Shown: in pieces, positions 44,701 to 56,200 of the stretch | How the letters are laid out: each line of letters opens with the position of its first letter | How positions within the stretch are numbered: the first letter of the stretch is position 1 | Source of the DNA: Theileria orientalis strain Shintoku | Lineage: Eukaryota > Apicomplexa > Aconoidasida > Piroplasmida > Theileriidae | DNA length: 64,000 bases | Direction: 5' to 3' | Assembly (NCBI RefSeq): GCF_000740895.1 | Contig: NC_025261.1 | Location: 2,108,001 to 2,172,000 of the forward strand | Notes under the pieces: model-generated | The model's database searches: none | The model's input: only the letters and a program-made list of their open reading frames with translations | What the model was told of the DNA's origin: nothing | Program-made: the position numbers and the translations under genes

Positions 44701-47700
44701 AAGCATGAAGACGATCATGAGCTCAGCAGTGAAGGGAGGGCTCAGTCAGAACGTGAGTCTGAACATAAAGAACGCAATCAAAAGCGTAAAGGCAGGAGAA
44801 GAGCAGCTGTTCCCAGACCTGGACTACAACGACGGGAACCTGGCGTGGAGCTTCGTGTTCGGGAAGCTGGCAGGCCTGGAGAACACAATAACCTTTGAGC
44901 ACCTGGTGGAGTGTCTGGTGTCGACCAACGGAGACCAGAGTCTGCGCTACCTTAACCCGTTCGTGTCGGACACGAAGGAGATACTGTCGCTGGTAGCAGC
45001 AATCATGCTGACAGTTAACAGAAGAATACACGTGGCAAAGTGCATATCGCTGCTGCTGTCGATACTGCAGGCAATAAGAAGGTTCTACAACATGCTCTCG
45101 AGTGGAGCAGTGGCGAGTTACGGAAGGCAGGGAGGGCAGGTGTCGACGAAGGAGGAGGAAGTTAACATGCTGAAGTGTGAGATAATAACGTCCTCAAAGC
45201 TTCTCTCGGAGAAGCTGAAGGTGTCAAGGCACTACATAAGGTACGAGGAGACCCTGGGAATACAGTTCGACCCGAGGCTGCTGCTCTTCGAGTTCAACTG
45301 CGGAATACTGCTCTACAAGAGACAAGTGGAGCTGGTGCAAAACTTCATGAAAAACGCAAAAAGCAACAGCAGCTGCTGCCACCAAATGATCATGGGAGAA
45401 GGAAAGACGACAGTAGTAGGGCCGCTGCTGTCGCTGCTGTTGGCGGACGGAGAGAAGCTGTTCGTGCAGGTGTGCCCGAACTCGCTGCTGGAGTTCACGA
45501 GAGCGACGCTGAGAGAGACATTCTCAGCAGTTATCAAGAAGAACGTGTACACCTTCAAGTTCACGCGCTTCGACAAGGCGACGCCGGAGCTGTACCTGAA
45601 GCTGCTGCAGGCGAAGCAGACGCGGTCGGTGGTGATAGCGACGCCGACGAGCATCAAGTCGCTCTTCCTGAAGGTGGTCTACTGCTTCCACAAGCTGGAG
45701 TCAGGAGAGCTGAAGCAGGACGTGGTGAGGAGAGTTAACAACCTGCACAAGAAGCTGGTGAGCATCTGGAACATGACGAGCACGAAGGTGGTGGACCTGG
45801 CGCACACGACGGCAGGAGGCAGCAAGGAAAAGTCGAAGAAGAGCAAAGATGAGAAGAAGGAGAAGACCAAGGAAAAGGGAGGACAGGGCGCGGGGTCGGC
45901 AGACGGGAACGATTACGTGTACCACAGAGACGTGCAGCTGGAGATGGACATGTGTCTGCGGATCCTGGAGCTCTTTAACAACGCAGTGCTGCTGATGGAC
46001 GAGATCGACCTGCTGCTGCACCCGCTGAAGAGTGAGCTGCACTGGCCGATGGGACAGAAGGTGCCAATCTCGCACCTGAACAACAGCGAGTTCCAAATCA
46101 GGTGGCTGCTCCCCTGGCACATCCTGCGAGTGCTCTACGCGAACCCGGAGCAGCAGATGGGCAAGGGCGAAGGGCAGATCTACGCGAGAATCAGGTCCTG
46201 CATCGAGGAGGCGGTGGCGAACAGCTACCTCTCAAACTTCCCGCACATCATTCTCCTCTCGACGAAGTGGTACCAGAACGAGCTGCTGCCGCTGATGGTG
46301 GAGTGGGTGTACCAGTTCCTGCGCACGAAGAACCTGCTGACGGAGAGCTACAACGAAGTGTACCAGTACGTGGTCAACAAGAACGTGAGCAGCAGCCTGA
46401 AGACAGTGAAGGTGCTGGTCTTCACGCGCGAGTGGCTCTGCAGCATATTCCCGCACGTCATCGCGAAGGTGAACCAGGTTAACTACGGCATCCTGAGCCT
46501 GAAGCAGATCGAGGACGGGCTGGCGCACAACCCGAACATGCCGCAGACGAGGAGGATGCTGGCAGTGCCCTTCGTGGGCAAGGGGACGCCAGCAAGAGAC
46601 TCGGAGTTCTCGCACCCGGACGTGCTGATCGGCTTCACTATCCTGTCCACGGTCTACCAGGGCCTGCGCTTCTCGGACTTCGTGCTCACGATCAGGAGCC
46701 TCTGCAGCAACTTCTACCAGGAGCCGGGCAAGACGGAGTTCAGGCCCTCGTACAAGCTCTTCAACAGATGGCTCAACTCAGTGGGCTACTACAGCAACGA
46801 GACTGCGAGGAGTACAGGAAGCAGAAACAGCTACCACTACATAAGGTACCTGGAGGAGGGCGCGTCGGCGAGAGAGGCGGAAGGCAGGAAGGTGAACGGC
46901 ACTACGACGAACGCTGTCAGCGACGTCCTGAGCGGTGGAGGAGCTTCAGTTCTGAACGGTGTCAACGGCGCTAGACTGATGAGCGCCACGTCGGAAGGCG
47001 CTAAGAAGCAGGGGAAGAGCGAGTTCAGCGAGAGTCTGGAGGACCTGTTTGGGTCGCCAAAGAAGGCTGAGGAGGCGAGTAACGCAGCGACGCACAGAGT
47101 GGAGGAGCAGCCAGCTGAGGTGGAAATGGACAGAATATGGTGCCTGGACGGAATCAACGTCTTCGACAACGAGCAGCTGCTGGCACTCTACCAGATACTG
47201 AAGAGAAGCACGCTCGTGATGGAGTACTACCTCTGCAAGGTGCTCTTCCCGCTGGCGATGGAGTACTGCGAGATGCAAATGACGGCGACGGCGCAGGAGC
47301 TCGGCTCCAGCATAATGTTCCCGACGAGGCTGGGCTTCTCAGGAACGCCCTCAGACCTGCTGCCGGTGGAGATGAACGGATGCAACTTCTCGCCGGGAGT
47401 CGACGGGAAGATGATAGCAGTGACGACGGACGAGGCCGTGGTCAGCGGCCCGGTCCTGCTGCCGGTGGGCTGGGACGCGGACGCAATAATCAACATGGTG
47501 GCGACGTGCCCGCAGAAGCCGCTGGCGCTCATAGACACGGGCGCGCTGATAACCAACTACACGAACTACGAAGTGGCGAAGCTGCTCCTCGTGAGAGGGC
47601 TGAGCCACGTGGAGGGCGTGGTCTTCCTGGACGACGAGGACAGGCAGATGATTCTGCTCAGGAACAAGTGGACGGTGACGCTGCTGGCGCACTGCGGAAT

Positions 47701-50700
47701 ACCGCTCCAGAAGCGCTTCAGCTTCTACGACCAGATACACTCCACGGGGCAGGACATAAAGCAGGCGGCGCGAGCAGTGGCGTACATCACGATAGGCCCG
47801 GACATGACCTTCAGAGACTTCGCGCAGGGCGCGTGGAGGATGAGGGGCATAGGCCAGGGGCAGACGATTAAGATAATACAGCCGCCGGAGATCAACCAGC
47901 AGATCACGTCGGTGACGAACAACAAGGGAGGTGAGTGTTTTTTATTACGCAATTATGTATCGCGTTTTATGCCTAACCCCGTGGTGTGGTAGATAGTTGG
48001 TTAGCTATCCAGTTATGTAGCTAGTTATGCCCACCAGCTAGTATTATTAGATTAACCAAAACCATAAACAATGTTTAGTGCTCGGATGCATATGTTGGTT
48101 GCTGATCAGAGGGCTGCTGAACGAAGTGAGGCTGGGAAGGCTGCTGATAGAACAGTGCGTGGAGAACATAGCGAGGAAAAAGTCGTTTCAAGCGCTGATA
48201 CAAGACCACCTGAACATAGGAGGGAACGTGCACCTTGGCGCGCACGTGCAGCTGTTCAGAGAGTTCAGAGATTTCTCAATACCGAACACTTTCGCGCCAA
48301 AGGTGACGCTGAACAGAAGGATCCTGGACTTCAGCGCAAGACACCAGATCTCACACACCCAGCTGCACTCGATCACGTCGTTCCTGAATCAGCACGACAT
48401 AACGGACGACAGCGCACACACGAGTAACTCGACAGACTTTGACATCGCGAGAAACAAGGTTAACGTGTCAGGGCCGTCATACAGCATGTCAGGACATAGC
48501 TCAGCAAGAACGAGCAACATAAGCCAGATGAATAAGATGAACCAAGATCTGTTTGCACTGTCAGATGAAGAGGACATGTTTGAAACGCAGGACCAGATGG
48601 AAGTAGCACCGAGGCAGTCGCACAGCAAGGAAGTAAACGACTACCTGGGAATGGAGATAACAATCGACGACGAGTTCTCAATGGAGGCGGAACACGAGCA
48701 GGAAATGGAAGTGCTGGAGCAGGAGGAAGAAGCTACGCAAATGAGAGAGCAGATGAAGGAGGAGGAGCACACGACGGAGGAGGAGCTGCCAGTGCCGCAC
48801 TCGTACAGCAGAAGCGACGAGGACCTGGTGTACTGGCCGCTCGACAGCCTGATCGACGCAAACGCACAGCTGGAGTTCCTGAGGTGCAGAGACTTCTACC
48901 TGTACAGAAAGGACGGGAACAAGTACAGGCTGCCCTTCCCAGAGTACGTGACAATATCGCCGAACTTCTACAAAATACGCTGGTCGGAGCACACGTACAG
49001 AAGAATGAAGAACGTGCTGGTGGTGGTGGACGTGTGCAACGACAAGTCGAACCAAATAATATCGCAGCTGACTGACTTCGGCCAGTCTCTAGAGCAGGGC
49101 TTGGTGTCAAACGGAGGCTACGGACCGAAGCACGGGCAGCAGGGAAACCACCCGCAGGGGTACGCGACAGCGTCAGGGTCGAACTACAAGCCGCCGGGGC
49201 CGTTCAACGCGGCGCCGGCGACCTACAACGGGACGCAGCCACAATACAACGCGGGAATGAATCCACAACATCAGCAGTACCAGCAGTATAACGCGGGAAT
49301 CCATCCATTGCACCAGCAGCAACAATACAACCAACAGTATAACCAGCAACAGCAGCCAGTAGCGGCTGAGGCGGCGATACCACAGAACGTGGTGTACGAC
49401 GTGATGAAGGGCTACGAGGCGCTGGACACGAGCAAGCACGCAGTGGCCGGGCAGGGAGTGGCAGGACTGGTGATGGACATAGACACGGTCCTGTCAATAC
49501 TGCACGCAGTGGACCCGGAGGGCCCTGACGAGTGGGAGTTGATATGCGAGATGGTGACGGCGAACCTGAACAAGTACAGAGCGGAGAACAAGACGAACAT
49601 GATAGGAGTCAAGGACTTTTTGAGCTGCATGAACCCGCTCTACGCAGTCGACGCCACGAGGAAGTACATCGTGGTGACGCTGGCGGAGGCGGAGGCAATA
49701 AGAGCGTGGCTGCACAAAAACAAGGCCACGAAGACGAAGATCGCGCTGAGGCACCTGGCGGCCAAGTTCCAGCCCTTCGACTCGAGCGCAGTGTACGCCC
49801 CCAAGTACTTCGACAAGCTGCAGAGCCTGGTTGGTCTGCAGTCGAGGATCGTCAACAGCTGCCTGCGCTTCTTCAACTCGGAGATACAGTTCTCGGAGGC
49901 GCAAATCGCCATCCTGACTACAGTCTTCAGGAACGTGAGTCCGCAGGACAGACTGATGTTCTACCAGAACCTGCGGGAGACGCGCCTGGTGGTGCAGAAC
50001 ATCAAGGTGGCGCTGAGCTGCTGCGAGATCCTGTCGAAGGTATTCACGTCGACCGCAATCGACGACTTCGCAATGCGCCTGCTGGGCCTGAGGTTCCAGT
50101 ACCTGATGGACCAGAAGGGAGGCCCGTCGTGCCTGCTCTCAGCAATGAAGTGCGACAGAATGTCATTCGCACACATGGAGAGGATCCTGAGCCCGAACCC
50201 GCAGAAGCCGATCGCGAAGAGCGCGGAGATGAAGGCCTTCTTCACCATGGTCGACACGGACTGCGACGGAGTGATCTCGCTCGAGGACCTGCAGAACATA
50301 TACGAGGAGCCCTCAAAGCCCTCAATCACGAAGATCATTGCCTCGGTGCAGTTCACGATGGTCAAGTATAAGCAGATAAGGCTGGTGGCGAGTTGCGCCG
50401 CGCTGGCGGCGTTCACGGCGAAGAGACTGACGCACGTGAAGTCGGAGACGGCCGTGACCTCGCAGTACTTCGTGCTGCTGAACCCGAAGCAGGCGCCATC
50501 GACGCAGGGGAGCTCGCTCGGGTACAACGCGGCGCTCTCGAGCGTTAACGCGGACAGCATCCACATCAACGTGCTCATGCTGATCAGAGGGAGCGGAATC
50601 GAGCTATTCACGAAGCCGCCGAGCGACTTCAGGATGGTCTGGAAGGACGCGCGCGAGCCGAGCCTGGCGCTGTGGGAGCCCGAGGCGCCGGAGGGCTACA

Positions 50701-50969
50701 CGAGCCTGGGCCTGGTCGCCTCGACCGGGAACAGGCCTCCCAGGAGCTGCGTCCACTGCGTGCCGAAGAAGTGGCTGGAGGCCGCGGAGAAGTACGAGAC
50801 GTTCGCGCTCGAGGGCCTGGGCGAGCGCGGCGAGCCTCTGGAGCTGGCGGTTTACTTGTCCGAGGGTGTGCTGAGCCTCGAGGCGCCGCGCCGCCTGCTC
50901 CACGAGAACTTCGCGCTTCAGCAGGACTTCTTCGACGCCACGAACATTCCGGCGGTGCTCCAGCTTTAG
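35711..50969 (+). CDS. Giant DUF3638/DUF3645 helicase-like protein, 4767 residues
   Basis: Proposed join(35711..37784, 38095..40534, 40755..44014, 44292..47930, 48079..50969). All four introns agree in phase and join five long frames into one protein. Domains: a long N-terminal part without recognisable domain; a Lys/Glu/Ala linker (41215-41300); a P-loop QMIMGEGKTTVVGPLL near residue 2960; LLMDEIDLLLHP near 3160, the box-II-like motif; GFSGTP near 3606; and WRMRGIGQGQ near 3772. MGEGK, the DE(I)D..LHP box and GFSGT are typical of DUF3638/DUF3645 proteins, distant superfamily-2 NTPases of unknown role. A Gln/Asn/Tyr-rich stretch (49230-49370) follows, then an EF-hand-like loop DTDCDGVISLED near 4530. 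Function unknown. Confidence 0.85.
37837..38047 (+). repeat. Repeat-filled intron 1 of the giant gene
   Basis: Three copies of cttagttatggttagatagg start near 37837, 37955 and 38023, separated by TAG- and GGTAGG-rich sequence. The intron is 310 nt, about ten times the minimal intron size seen elsewhere in the window. Confidence 0.75.
44111..44265 (+). repeat. Imperfect 60-nt duplication in intron 3 of the giant gene
   Basis: Two diverged copies begin with tagttaatggttacc (44111 and 44208) and end with agttcattcacc-type sequence. The gap between their starts is 97 nt. A third partial copy of agttaatgg lies between them. Confidence 0.7.
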
Positions 50970-51302
50970 GGAGCGCGCCCGCAGATAACACGTTAAAATG
51001 TCTAAATACACACATGTGCAACTTCTATACATATACACATACATATATATACATATATGCCGTACACGTATACATAGATGGTTATACACTTATGCATACA
51101 TGGTTGCACACACGAATGTATGTATACACTTACGTACACATACATAAATGGTAATATGCATCTACAAAGTATAGCGCATATACACCAGTGCGTATAACCA
51201 TGTATATACACATGTATAAGGAAACTCGGGTACACAATTTATTTTTACTACATTAAAGCTACAGTACACGGTACAATAGTTTACAGAAAAATGCTATGAA
51301 AT
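50970..51302. other. Convergent gap with (ca/ta) simple repeats
   Basis: The 333-bp gap between the giant gene and the secreted repeat protein holds acatatacacatac-type repeats and no credible frame or RNA. Confidence 0.65.
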
Positions 51303-52337
51303 CTAGTTTGCAGATGATAAGTTCCACTTTGTGCCGACCTTTTCAGACTTCAATTTAACCTTCTGGCCGTTATCACCCTCTACCAGTAGTTCATAGCTCA
51401 CTGTCTCATCGTTCTCCACGTTACCAGTGACTTTGGTACATTTGTCAAACCCAGAGGATTTCCAAATAAGGTTTTTGGGCTCGTGGTCTCCGTGAGAGAC
51501 TCTGGAAATGGTGAAACCTTCTGCAGGCTCATAAGTAAAAGTGCCCCTTTTGTTCTGCACATTTCTTGTATATTTGCAATTAAAGGCGTTGTCTTTCTTT
51601 TTTGTGTTAAGGAAGACGGTATTCTCACTAACCCAAAACTTATCCTCCTGTTTCACCAAAGTTAAATCAGTGGATGTACTGCCATCAGTAAGTTTGAGTG
51701 TCATTTTTGTATTCTTGTTAGCTTCTCTAGTAAGAGCAACCTCGGTACAGTACCAAGAACCGGTTGCTTTCCAATAAAGTTTATTTGATCCACATGTTTT
51801 TTTCTGGACAATCAGAGTAATCTTGTTTTCCTTTGTAGCCTTATAATTATATTCTCCATCCTTATCGTTACCAGTTTTGGTAAAGATATAATCATTTGTG
51901 GTTTTCTTACAACCAACGTCTAAAGCTATGGTACCTTTTTCATGATAAAAACCAAACTCCTGAGTAAAGGTCTTCTTTTCGTTGGCACCTACCTCTACAG
52001 TGATGGTATTGTTTCCACAATTTGGCAAGTGAGCTCGAACTGCTTTAGGCGATACACCTGGATCTGCGGCCCAAATCAAGTTATCACCATAATAAACAGA
52101 AGCAATTCTTTTATCATTGGGATAGTAGCAATGCCAGTCCTTACCACCTATTTGTTCCTTCTTATATTTAAATTCCACATCGCCATATTTCCATTTAACG
52201 TCTACAGAAGTATCATTGGAAGATGACGAAAAACCATCTGAAGCTTCACCAACTAATTGATCTATAGTTTCATCGCAAATGATGAAGCTATTATAACAAA
52301 AAATAATTAAAAAGTATAATTTTAAAATAAAAATCAT
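51303..52337 (-). CDS. Secreted repeat protein, piroplasm-specific (FAINT/DUF529-type or similar)
   Basis: A single exon encodes 344 residues. The first about 21 residues are a signal peptide (MIFILKLYFLIIFCYNSFII). The rest contains at least three beta-rich repeats with a W/K pattern: DNLIWAADPG...NCGN, NKLYWKATGSWYCTEV, and KNLIWKSSGFDKCTKV. Such Lys/Thr-rich secreted repeat proteins, often with the FAINT domain, are greatly expanded in Theileria and are thought to meet the host cell; I cannot prove membership in that family from sequence alone. No GPI signal or membrane segment follows. It is convergent with the giant gene and divergent from the ABC transporter; base composition is AT-rich like that of its right neighbour. 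Confidence 0.6.
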   Translation of the reverse strand: MIFILKLYFLIIFCYNSFIICDETIDQLVGEASDGFSSSSNDTSVDVKWKYGDVEFKYKKEQIGGKDWHCYYPNDKRIASVYYGDNLIWAADPGVSPKAVRAHLPNCGNNTITVEVGANEKKTFTQEFGFYHEKGTIALDVGCKKTTNDYIFTKTGNDKDGEYNYKATKENKITLIVQKKTCGSNKLYWKATGSWYCTEVALTREANKNTKMTLKLTDGSTSTDLTLVKQEDKFWVSENTVFLNTKKKDNAFNCKYTRNVQNKRGTFTYEPAEGFTISRVSHGDHEPKNLIWKSSGFDKCTKVTGNVENDETVSYELLVEGDNGQKVKLKSEKVGTKWNLSSAN

Positions 52338-53231
52338 GTAAACTGCATTCTTAAATCATATTTATAAGATTTTTATAAGAATTTCAAAAAATCAAAAATA
52401 GCATGGGGCATGTAAAAAAGAAAATAACATCAAAATATCAAATTTTAATAGGGCAAATCACTGAATTAAAAAACCAAAAATGGATTCCACACATAAATAA
52501 CCCTAAAATAATATTAAGAATATAGTTGACCGAGTAGATTTATTAATTTATTAACCCATTATATATACTAAATTTGGAAAATAAATTTTTTATAAAAATT
52601 TAATATAAAATTAAATTTAAAACCACCATTTATATTGTTAATATAATAACACATTAAACTTCAGGTGTGTAGCATTTAAAGATATTTTTAAGAGGATTTT
52701 GTTGTATTTTTATAAACAACAATTTAAAAATTTATATATTTACTTACACATTTGCTTCAATTTAATATATTGAATAATTTATATAAATTTATCAATGTTT
52801 AATCAATGAAATTTAAATAATAACCTGTTATAATATAAATAATATATGAAATATAATTAAATAATTGATAAATTTTTTAAATTGTTTAATATCAATTAAA
52901 AATGAGGAATATTGATAACTAAGTTAATAAATAGAATCATAGGTCATTGTATATATATATAAAGCCATTTAGACTATCATTGTCCCCATAGCAGTATATT
53001 AAGTATAAAATGTAACAAACACCTAACACATTTCTATTATATTCAGAACTCGAAATTCTTCGACAATGAATATAAAGAATCTAATATTTATATAATTCTG
53101 TAACACTGTTACACATTTGCACATGTATAATATTTATACATAAAATGTAGTATGTCATATATAATTGAAAAAAGTTATTCAATTCAATTATAAACGATAT
53201 AATGAAGCTTTGTATTTGTTGGTAATTAAAT
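52338..53231. other. AT-rich divergent region secreted protein / ABC transporter
   Basis: This 894-bp gap is among the most AT-rich parts of the window and holds both promoters. A (ta)n stretch is at 52950-52962. No frame of note, tRNA or other RNA gene was seen. Confidence 0.6.
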
Positions 53232-56200
53232 ATGAAGGGTGTTTCTAGTGAAAAGGATTATTATCCTGAAAAGGAACCGGAATATTGCTTCTGGGAAAGC
53301 CAATTGTATCTAAAGGTTAAAAGTTGTCGTTTTTTCAAAGATAACCTTTTCAAATACCTCGACCACGGATTTAACTTTTATGCCTTTTTTACCTGGGCTA
53401 GGAGATGGATTAATCTGGTTGCAAAGCAGTATGTTGAACCATATAAGTTCTATCCTCTGCCCATTTCAGATCAAATATTATATTGGCAGCCAATATTTGC
53501 AAGGCACGTGAGCGATGCTCTTGTTAGGCTGGACACATACGAGACGTCGAAATCCAAGTCAATAAACAAACCAAAAAAACCGTACAAATCAATACTGATG
53601 CGTGCCCTGTTTTTAACATATTGGAAAAGAATTTTGTTTATCATATTGGGATTCGTCGTTCTCTTAACGTGTAACATATTATTGGCTTTTATTTTCAGGG
53701 AAATTTTAGACAATTCAACCGGCCAAATACCAAGGTTGAAATACGTATTGTTATTATCCACTTCTTTGGCCTTTTTACAGTTTTTAATTGCATTATTACT
53801 GGATCATATGAACTTTTACATGTACAGACTAATCCACGTGATACAGTATTCATTCTCCATTACGATATTCCAGCACGGAATGTGTCACCGGAGGAAGTTT
53901 GCAAATAACATAGAAGGCTCCAACTCCTTGAATGTGTGCAACGAGGTTCTCCATAGTTGCTCACCGGACTCTGAGTGCTCTAAAAACCCATTGTTCTGCC
54001 AGGCATTACGTTATCAAAACAAGGATATCAATTCTAGGATATTTTCTTTCGAGTTTATGGATTCATACTACATTTCTCTCTTCATAGAATCAACAATCCA
54101 GATCGTGCAATTTATTTGTACGTTTACATTTGGATTTTTTGTAGTTACCAAAATCCTCCCAATACATGTTTGGCCATTGTATGCCTTTTACACATCGGTA
54201 TCACTTTTGATGATTGTGCTTGAAATTTTCAATACAGTGATATTAAAGTACATTTATGGCTTAAAGGATTATAGAATAAATAAATCTAGGGAAATAATAG
54301 CAGGTTTGCACCTTATCAATAAGATGTTTATGGATGACATTGCACATAACATCATAACAAAGACAAGGAACAATGAACTTATATTGCTCTTGATACGATT
54401 CGTACTATCATTTATTAATAGATTACTTGTTGCGTTAACTATCTCGTTTTCATTAACATATCTGTTAGACGACTATATTAATAACGTTCTTAATACGGAT
54501 GATATTTCTGGATTTAAATCAGGCCATGTTATGTCATCTTTATTGATAATTATTAAATCGGCTGATTCCATGTTATTTGTTCCGGATTCAATAAAATTTT
54601 TGACATATTCACTGATATCGTACTTCAGAGTGGAATACTATATGAATGAATGTTCCCCGAATTTTTATATCAGTGATAACAAATACACGGGTTCAGTGAA
54701 AACATCCACAAACATAGTTCCGATAACAACTCAACTTCCTAAGGATGTTGTTGTTTATTATAAGGATGCCACATTCACATGGGTCAACACACGCAATGAC
54801 CTGCTCAATAAAAATTATGACACATATTTAAAAAATATAAACTTTGAGTTAAAACGTGGCGAGATGGTTATTGTTACAGGTTCTCAAGGTTCTGGCAAAT
54901 CAAATTTTATCAAATCAATGCTTGGTGAGATGACCCTGGTTGGGGGTTCCATGGCCGTTGTACCATTACACACATCAATGCCCATATTTTATGCATCACA
55001 AGATATATTCCTACAACAGGGTACCATTAGATCCAACATTGTATTTGGTCATCGTTTTGATGAATATTTGTACAACACCGTGCTTAAGGCTGTGGAACTT
55101 GAATTTGACATATCAACCTGGGATAAGGGTGACCTCAGAGTAGTGTCAGATAATGCACATTCACTCAGTGGAGGTCAACGTGTAAGAATGGAGTTGGCTC
55201 GTGCAGTGTACGCTTATTTGATATTCCATCAAGTAAACACTGAGTACAACAACAGTCAATGTTCATTCTTGATGTGTCTGGATGCCTCGTTCCACGGTCT
55301 AGATCCATATGTGTCCAAAACTATATTCAATAACCTGTTTAACCTTAAAACTGGGCTATTGATAAAGAATGATTTAAGTGTTGTTTTAACTTCTATAAAA
55401 AGAGATCTTAAATCAATATCCATAAACGATGTATCTTACCCCAATATGCCTTTGTACAATATTACCGATAAAACTTTGAAAAAAATAAAGGATATGAAAT
55501 ATTCACAGATAAATGCTAGTCCAACGACCACAGTACTGAAAACTATTGAACCTGAAGAGATGATGAAAATGTGCGATTCAGGAGAGAATAGCCGATCAGG
55601 AAGAAAGAAATTTGTAATCGAAAAGTATGAGGATTCCCTGATAATAAACCCAGAGTCAAAGGTGACCGTAATAAAACTCAAGGAATCATTCAAGTCCTAC
55701 ATTATTTACCTGAAATCAATAGGGCCTCTCTTTGCATTGTTCGTCATATTCACATTCACTTATATAGCAATCGAAAATTTTACGTACGTCAAGGCAGGGG
55801 GAATGGGAGACCTTATTATGGAAATCGTAGTTCATGTAAAGTCTGAAATTGAGGCAGTATCATCGTATTCGACTATAATCGCTATGTGCAATAGGACCTT
55901 AACGAAGATTAAAATCATGACTCTGTTCATAGTTATATTCTGTTTTCTGGCAAATTCGGTTCTAACGTTCTGTTGCCTACGCGGTTGTAAAAGAATACAC
56001 GAATACTGTATTAATTCACTAATAAATAATAACTCGACGGTCGTGAGGATTAAGCAATATAGTAGTGAAATTTTAACGTTCCTATCATCGGACGTCTTTA
56101 TGATCGATGAAAACTTCGGGCCTTGCCTATCCTCGTTGCTGATATTGTTCATAGGCGTTGTTGTACAAGCCATGGTAATTGTTTATTCACACCCGATTTG

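Noticed and set aside
37785..48078. Five separate large genes between 35.7 and 51 kb
   Set aside because: Four GT-AG introns join the five frames with correct phase each time, and frames 2, 3 and 5 have no ATG at their start.
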